In this document: positions 8,201 through 10,638 of the stretch, piece after piece | How the letters are laid out: the number at the start of each line of letters is the position of its first letter | Numbering within the stretch: position 1 is the first letter of the stretch | Assembly: GCA_013042925.1 (NCBI GenBank) | Contig: JABDPH010000250.1 | Location: 1-10,638 of the forward strand | Reading direction: 5' to 3' | DNA from: Eudoraea sp. | GTDB taxonomy: Bacteria; Bacteroidota; Bacteroidia; Flavobacteriales; Flavobacteriaceae | DNA: 10,638 nt | Notes under the pieces: generated by a model | Databases searched by the model: none | What the model was told of the DNA's origin: nothing | The model's input: the letters and a program-made list of their open reading frames with translations, nothing else | Made by a program: the position numbers and the translations under genes

Positions 8201-8730
8201 CTGGCCCTTCCTACCAGTGCTGCTGATTCTTCCAGTTTCTCCAAAGCAAGAATAGGTTTGTTAAACCTGCTTCCTGCCTGATAGATGAACATATCCAAAT
8301 AAGTATCCTCCTCAAAATTTTGCGAATATTCACTGGTTCGGTACAGGATACTATTTACTAACCTTTCTTCAAATGCCAGGTAAGATGCCAGGTCTTTTTT
8401 ATGCGGATGTTGTAAAGCAAAAGAATGTGTATAAAACCCTTTTGTGTTGAAACCGTATCCTTTTTTTTGCGAACTTGAACCAAAACGCTCCTCACTTTCC
8501 AGCCAGGTTTCAGGATCAGATTCGAGAGCGACGATTTCACTTTTATTCAGAGCTTCATAAAAAACATCGTCTAGGCGGAAAGCGATTTTTTTGCTGACGT
8601 GCATGGTTCCATATAAATATGAAGATGTTTCGAGACCGTTGCCAGATATTTCCCATAGTAAACTTTTTTCCGACTGGGAATAGCACATCATTGATAAAAC
8701 AGAGCAAATAATTACTGAAGTTAAGCGCAT
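5206..8730 (-). CDS. Giant exported TraB/GumN-family protein with long unassigned C-terminal part
   Basis: The protein has 1174 residues with a signal peptide (MRLTSVIICSVLSMMCYSQ, cleavage near 19). Residues 23-285 are a TraB/GumN domain: LLWEISGNG (24-32), then SYLYGTMHV (37-45), VALESD (67-72) and AGIGAAHLPGAHGV (253-266). It keeps the two G-x-x-H motifs (GTMH 41-44, GAAH 256-259) and the acidic residue E70, which in the related Tiki metalloproteases build the metal site, so a hydrolase activity is possible. Stand-alone GumN proteins are about 300 residues; the remaining 880 here match no family I can name. Residues 305-442, 452-582 and 605-744 look like weakly repeated alpha/beta modules, each ending in a phrase like FFNSF. 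Residues 755-1045 look like helical repeats, and the last 120 residues are more mixed. The frame is intact throughout, including a run of seven G at 6584-6590. Substrate and role are unknown. It is divergent from hemH. Confidence 0.85.
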   Translation of the reverse strand: MRLTSVIICSVLSMMCYSQSEKSLLWEISGNGLETSSYLYGTMHVSKKIAFRLDDVFYEALNKSEIVALESDPETWLESEERFGSSSQKKGYGFNTKGFYTHSFALQHPHKKDLASYLAFEERLVNSILYRTSEYSQNFEEDTYLDMFIYQAGSRFNKPILALEKLEESAALVGRASLNSMKMKPDEWLQKRMQQQDLMFLMQDAYRERNLSLLDSIDKAMYTDHYLKNMLYIRNENMAKSLDSAIQKAKVFAGIGAAHLPGAHGVIALLKEKGYVVEPLISEATDKGQKLKNKFLNKIKEYSYKTFGPDDSFFTISLPNKLYPISEKITTVYVSPDLANGSYFMVNRIPTYASLKAGGDYTLEDIEHLLFENIPGTILSKNIIANKRYKGLDIRNKLKNGDHQRYQIYITPLEVIIFKMGGEGDYVINYSDKIFNSLKFKNPDEGSKLLSSKYKDFEIAMPGLHKFTNASRGGSRSIEGYDPSSNTYYFLKKTTLNDLNFIEEDTFELKQIQKRIYQDLKLKPKYNSFDKRSLTSKAVWDSAIGQDLYLKTVINGADYYLLAARTKSEIKAKEFFNSFHIREIAYPEDFKKVVDTAMFFSTVTSIEPPKFVENSKHKFSKKEKTKAYSPYSKKTIYQNKNNEAIEVELTKSHDYLTFSNIDSIWVLRKKQYSDKHFIIKNEKTKTSDDGSQELQFVITDTASTRGILIKNIIRGGLLYQLKTVVDTTSEPSPFVSAFFDNFKPEGEPLGRDLLEDKTEDFFAALRDNDSIVLKGYRYLLFDERHIDSLTYYISQYSYDEDKKHIQSYLIKKLGALDDDKVIPFLTDFYARSYNNSNAQINILQSIARKKTETSVSLLLQLMSQDLPLVSNTAEIKSIFKPYKDSLELARRLYPELLEHSSITEYKAPIFSLLAKLKKEELIKPSNYKKYRGQLLNDAKILLKRHLGEQNSNELKTRQANYTRLINNKILEDYVILLYPFAGEREMGQFFNKLLLVKDPQIRSTYITRLASDEKNIPAAVINSMAYDINSRILMYTKLMRQGKTDIFPHQYSSEQSLAEAHIYEDRRFDRNKDKVIYLGEKSISYKGNPYTAYYFKTRNSQDYNKNFKMHIVVFANDTPFNSIPYYINDGMRMADTDTEEEAMDFVTETFLLKDRKRAIPYRPNQYRGYASFGF

Positions 8731-8814
8731 TATATTGGTTTGTTTGGGCCCCCGTGCAAATTTTTCGAGGTAAGAATATTAACTAATGCCAATGCAATTT
8801 TAAAAAAATTTCCC

Positions 8815-8833
8815 ATAGAGTGGTTGGCTCTAT
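8815..8833. repeat. Inverted repeat in the GumN/hemH intergenic region
   Basis: ATAGAG, 7-base spacer, CTCTAT: perfect 6-base arms in the middle of the 209-base divergent intergenic region. It lies 43 bases before the hemH candidate operator and has no following T-run on either strand, so a protein-binding site is more likely than a terminator. Arms this short can occur by chance. Confidence 0.3.
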
Positions 8834-8875
8834 AAGGATTGCTTATTTCGTCATCAGAAAAGTATTCGCCCTAAT

Positions 8876-8888
8876 TTAACGGTTTTTC
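8876..8888 (+). promoter_or_regulatory. Candidate operator, copy 2 (TTAACGGTTTTTC), hemH promoter
   Basis: Identical over 13 bases to the minus-strand site at 2491-2503 near hemA. Here it ends 11 bases before the hemH -7 element and covers the region where the upstream (-33) element should be, a typical position for a regulator that blocks or recruits RNA polymerase. The regulatory role is inferred. Confidence 0.42.
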
Positions 8889-8899
8889 ATTGCAAGTAG

Positions 8900-8907
8900 T
8901 ATTTTTG
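8900..8907 (+). promoter_or_regulatory. Bacteroidota-type -7 promoter element for hemH
   Basis: TATTTTTG, an exact TAnnTTTG match, 32 bases before the hemH ATG, leaving an A-rich leader of roughly 25-30 bases. The upstream element is weak (TTTA at 8875-8878, spacing 21). The octamer is the same as the one before hemA. Confidence 0.55.
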
Positions 8908-8939
8908 TATTGTTAAAAAAAATAGCTTAAAAAAGAATT

Positions 8940-9971
8940 ATGAAAGGTGTATTATTAGTGAATTTAGGATCTCCCGATGGTCCCACAGCTAAACAAGTAA
9001 AACCTTATTTGGATGAGTTTTTAATGGATGAACGTGTAATTGATGTGCCAAATTGGTTACGAAACCTGATTGTTCGCGGAATTATTCTTCAAACCCGTCC
9101 TAAGAAATCTGCAAAGGCATATGCCAAGATTTGGTGGGAAGAAGGCTCTCCTTTAATTGTAATTTCAGAGCGTTTTGCATCTAAAGTCCAAAAGCAAACA
9201 GATCTTCCTGTTGCATTGGGCATGCGCTATGGCTCAATGAGCATAAAGAAAGCCTTAAAAGAATTAAAGGATAAGGGGGTTAGTGAAATATTACTGGTAC
9301 CACTTTACCCACACTATGCAATGTCTTCATATGAGACAGTTGTGGTTAAAACTATGCAGGAACAACAGGCAAATTATCCGGAATTAAAAATTACAACCTT
9401 ACCTGCATTTTATAAGAATGCCGATTATATCAAAGTTCTTTCAGAGAGAATTTCCATGGGATTAAAAGAATTTGACTATGATCATATATTATTTTCTTAT
9501 CACGGTATTCCGGAACGGCATATCAGAAAGTCAGATCCAACTAAATTCCATTGCAAAATAGATGGAAATTGTTGCCAGATAAACTCAGTTGCACACCATA
9601 CATGTTATCGACATCAGTGTTATGATACCACAGAATTGGTAAAAGCAGAGTTAAAACTGGACGAACAAAAAGTGAGTTCCTCATTTCAATCGCGCCTTGC
9701 CGGAGATCCATGGTTAAAACCTTACACAGATTTTGAATTTGAACGACTTGCTAAAGAAGGGGTTAAGCGACTAGCTGTGATTACGCCTGCTTTTGTAAGT
9801 GATTGTCTGGAAACTCTTGAAGAAATTGCTATGGAGGGCAAAGAGCAATTTATTGAAGCAGGTGGTGAGGATTATATTCATATTCCTTGTTTAAATGAGA
9901 GTGACCCATGGGTGGCTCTAATGGCAGAATGGATAAACAATTGGAATAAAAGTGAGACCTTGCCGGTTTAA
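8940..9971 (+). CDS. hemH: Ferrochelatase (protoporphyrin type) with internal cysteine cluster
   Basis: This enzyme inserts ferrous iron into protoporphyrin IX, the last step of heme synthesis, at the inner face of the membrane. It has 343 residues, the usual bacterial length. Diagnostic motifs are GVLLVNLGSPDGP (3-15), EGSPL (68-72), LYPHYAMSSYETV (122-134), FSYHGIPERH (185-194) with the catalytic H188, SFQSRLAGDPWLKPYTD (248-264) and ITPAFVSDCLETLEEI (281-296) with the catalytic E291. Between residues 205 and 227 lie five cysteines (205, 211, 212, 222, 227), ending HTCYRHQCYDT. This fits the ferrochelatase class, known from Myxococcus xanthus, in which four internal cysteines within about 20 residues hold a [2Fe-2S] cluster. 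It has its own promoter element and shares a 13-base upstream site with the hemA/AraC region. The MATE gene follows after 84 bases with no obvious terminator between. Confidence 0.97.
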   Translation: MKGVLLVNLGSPDGPTAKQVKPYLDEFLMDERVIDVPNWLRNLIVRGIILQTRPKKSAKAYAKIWWEEGSPLIVISERFASKVQKQTDLPVALGMRYGSMSIKKALKELKDKGVSEILLVPLYPHYAMSSYETVVVKTMQEQQANYPELKITTLPAFYKNADYIKVLSERISMGLKEFDYDHILFSYHGIPERHIRKSDPTKFHCKIDGNCCQINSVAHHTCYRHQCYDTTELVKAELKLDEQKVSSSFQSRLAGDPWLKPYTDFEFERLAKEGVKRLAVITPAFVSDCLETLEEIAMEGKEQFIEAGGEDYIHIPCLNESDPWVALMAEWINNWNKSETLPV

Positions 9972-10041
9972 TAACCAGTATTTAATAAGTAATGGACCCG
10001 TAAAAAGTGAAATCATCCATCGGCGCATGCATAATTTTATA

Positions 10042-10057
10042 ATTATTGAACAATAAT
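10042..10057. repeat. Palindrome overlapping the MATE start codon
   Basis: ATTATTG-AA-CAATAAT has perfect 7-base arms, and its right arm runs into the ATG at 10056-10058. It could be a dimeric regulator's operator or an RNA hairpin masking the start. The sequence is AT-rich, so chance is not excluded. Confidence 0.4.
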
Positions 10058-10638
10058 GGCGAAAGTCTCCTCAGATCAATTAGGCGCCGAACCCATTGGA
10101 AAACTTCTTATTAGGCAGGCAGTGCCAGCTTCTATAGGCATTCTTGTAATGTCACTTAATATATTGGTAGATACCATCTTCGTGGGCAACTGGATCGGTT
10201 CTATTGCCATAGCCGCTATTAATGTAGTGCTGCCGGTTTCTTTTTTTATTGCAGCTCTGGGAATGGCTATTGGGATAGGAGGCAGTAGCATCATTTCTAG
10301 AGCCCTTGGCGCCGATCATAAAGAGAAGGCATTAAAAACCTTTGGAAATCAGATTACTTTAACCCTGTTGGTTACCATTTCTATGGTGGTTTTGGGTTTA
10401 TATTATGTAGATGCTTTGATCCCGGCATTCGGAGGCAAGGGTGCTATATTTGATCCGGCAAAGATCTACTATATCATAGTTTTATACGGAGTACCTTTTT
10501 TAGCTCTTTGTATGATGGGCAATACGGTTATTCGGGCCGAGGGAAAACCAAAGTTTGCCATGATTGCCATGATTATTCCATCTATTGGGAATCTAGTATT
10601 AGACTACATTTTCATATATGTATTGAATTGGGGGATGG
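10056..10638 (+). CDS. MATE-family multidrug/cation efflux transporter, N-terminal part (runs off right edge)
   Basis: Translation from the ATG at 10056 gives 194 open codons to the window edge, beginning MAKVSSDQLGAEPIGKLL. It is an inner-membrane protein expected to export drugs or metabolites in exchange for Na+ or H+. The family opening is clear: QAVPASIGILVMSLNILVDTIFVGNWIG (about 21-48), with the conserved V-D-T-x-F-V-G. About five hydrophobic segments are visible, near residues 20-42, 49-77, 97-120, 137-157 and 168-190. VIRAEGKPKFA (157-167), then PSIGNLVLDYIFIY (173-186), matches the MATE stretch at the end of helix 5 and start of helix 6. The pattern seems closest to the MepA-like branch, though I am not sure of this. 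A full protein would be about 450 residues. It follows hemH on the same strand and could be read through from it. A palindrome overlaps its start codon. Confidence 0.9.
   Translation, partial: MAKVSSDQLGAEPIGKLLIRQAVPASIGILVMSLNILVDTIFVGNWIGSIAIAAINVVLPVSFFIAALGMAIGIGGSSIISRALGADHKEKALKTFGNQITLTLLVTISMVVLGLYYVDALIPAFGGKGAIFDPAKIYYIIVLYGVPFLALCMMGNTVIRAEGKPKFAMIAMIIPSIGNLVLDYIFIYVLNWGM

Noticed and set aside
8358..8540. Second minus-strand frame of 60 codons inside the GumN-family gene, a possible frameshift or nested gene
   Set aside because: The main frame carries the conserved family sequence without a break here, so this is a shadow frame.
8746..8755. GGGCCCCCGT, a GC-rich block just upstream of the GumN start
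   Set aside because: It stands out in AT-rich DNA and is flanked by TTTG and CAAA, but I can build no convincing stem, repeat or known motif from it.
10076..10294. Open frame of 72 codons on the minus strand inside the MATE gene
   Set aside because: It is antisense to a clear membrane-transporter reading frame and has no recognisable protein features.
1..10638. Defence system, mobile element, CRISPR array or biosynthetic cluster
   Set aside because: No transposase, integrase, nuclease, repeat-spacer pattern or toxin-antitoxin pair is visible. All genes are core metabolism, envelope or transport.

Overview
The window looks like a chromosomal segment from a marine-type member of the Bacteroidota, most likely a Flavobacteriaceae relative. 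This rests on the AT-rich sequence, the lack of clear Shine-Dalgarno sequences, exact TAnnTTTG promoter elements upstream of several genes, the lineage forms of HemC and HemA, and a gene set (PchR-like AraC regulator, secreted ThuA-domain protein, DUF1460 protein, very long TraB/GumN protein) that is common there. I see no phage, insertion sequence, CRISPR array, tRNA or rRNA, so this is essentially a core-genome neighbourhood centred on heme biosynthesis.

Layout. Positions 1-2379 on the minus strand hold a tightly coupled hemA-hemC-hemD operon: glutamyl-tRNA reductase, porphobilinogen deaminase and the first 71 codons of uroporphyrinogen-III synthase, which runs off the left edge. Both junctions are 4-base ATGA overlaps. 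Divergent from hemA, across about 190 bases, is an AraC-family regulator (2566-3468), followed by a secreted ThuA-domain protein (3520-4287). On the opposite strand, 4339-8730 holds two predicted exported proteins in tandem: a 1174-residue TraB/GumN-family protein and then a DUF1460 amidase-like protein. Divergent from the GumN gene, across a 209-base intergenic region, is hemH (ferrochelatase, 8940-9971). After hemH comes the 5' part of a MATE-family efflux transporter (from 10056 to the right edge).

How the genes fit together. HemA, HemC and HemD carry out early and middle steps from glutamyl-tRNA to uroporphyrinogen III. HemH performs the final iron insertion. The AraC regulator lies between the two heme loci and is a natural candidate to control them. 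The most useful observation is a 13-base sequence, TTAACGGTTTTTC, present exactly in both the hemA/AraC intergenic region (minus strand) and just upstream of the hemH promoter. It is a candidate shared operator. HemH also carries an internal cysteine cluster of the kind that binds [2Fe-2S] in one bacterial ferrochelatase class, so both iron status and the regulator may feed into the pathway.

I found no convincing new multi-gene system. The least understood gene is the giant TraB/GumN protein. It keeps the paired G-x-x-H motifs and the acidic residue of the fold, but adds about 880 residues of unassigned sequence that appear to contain repeated modules and a helical-repeat region.
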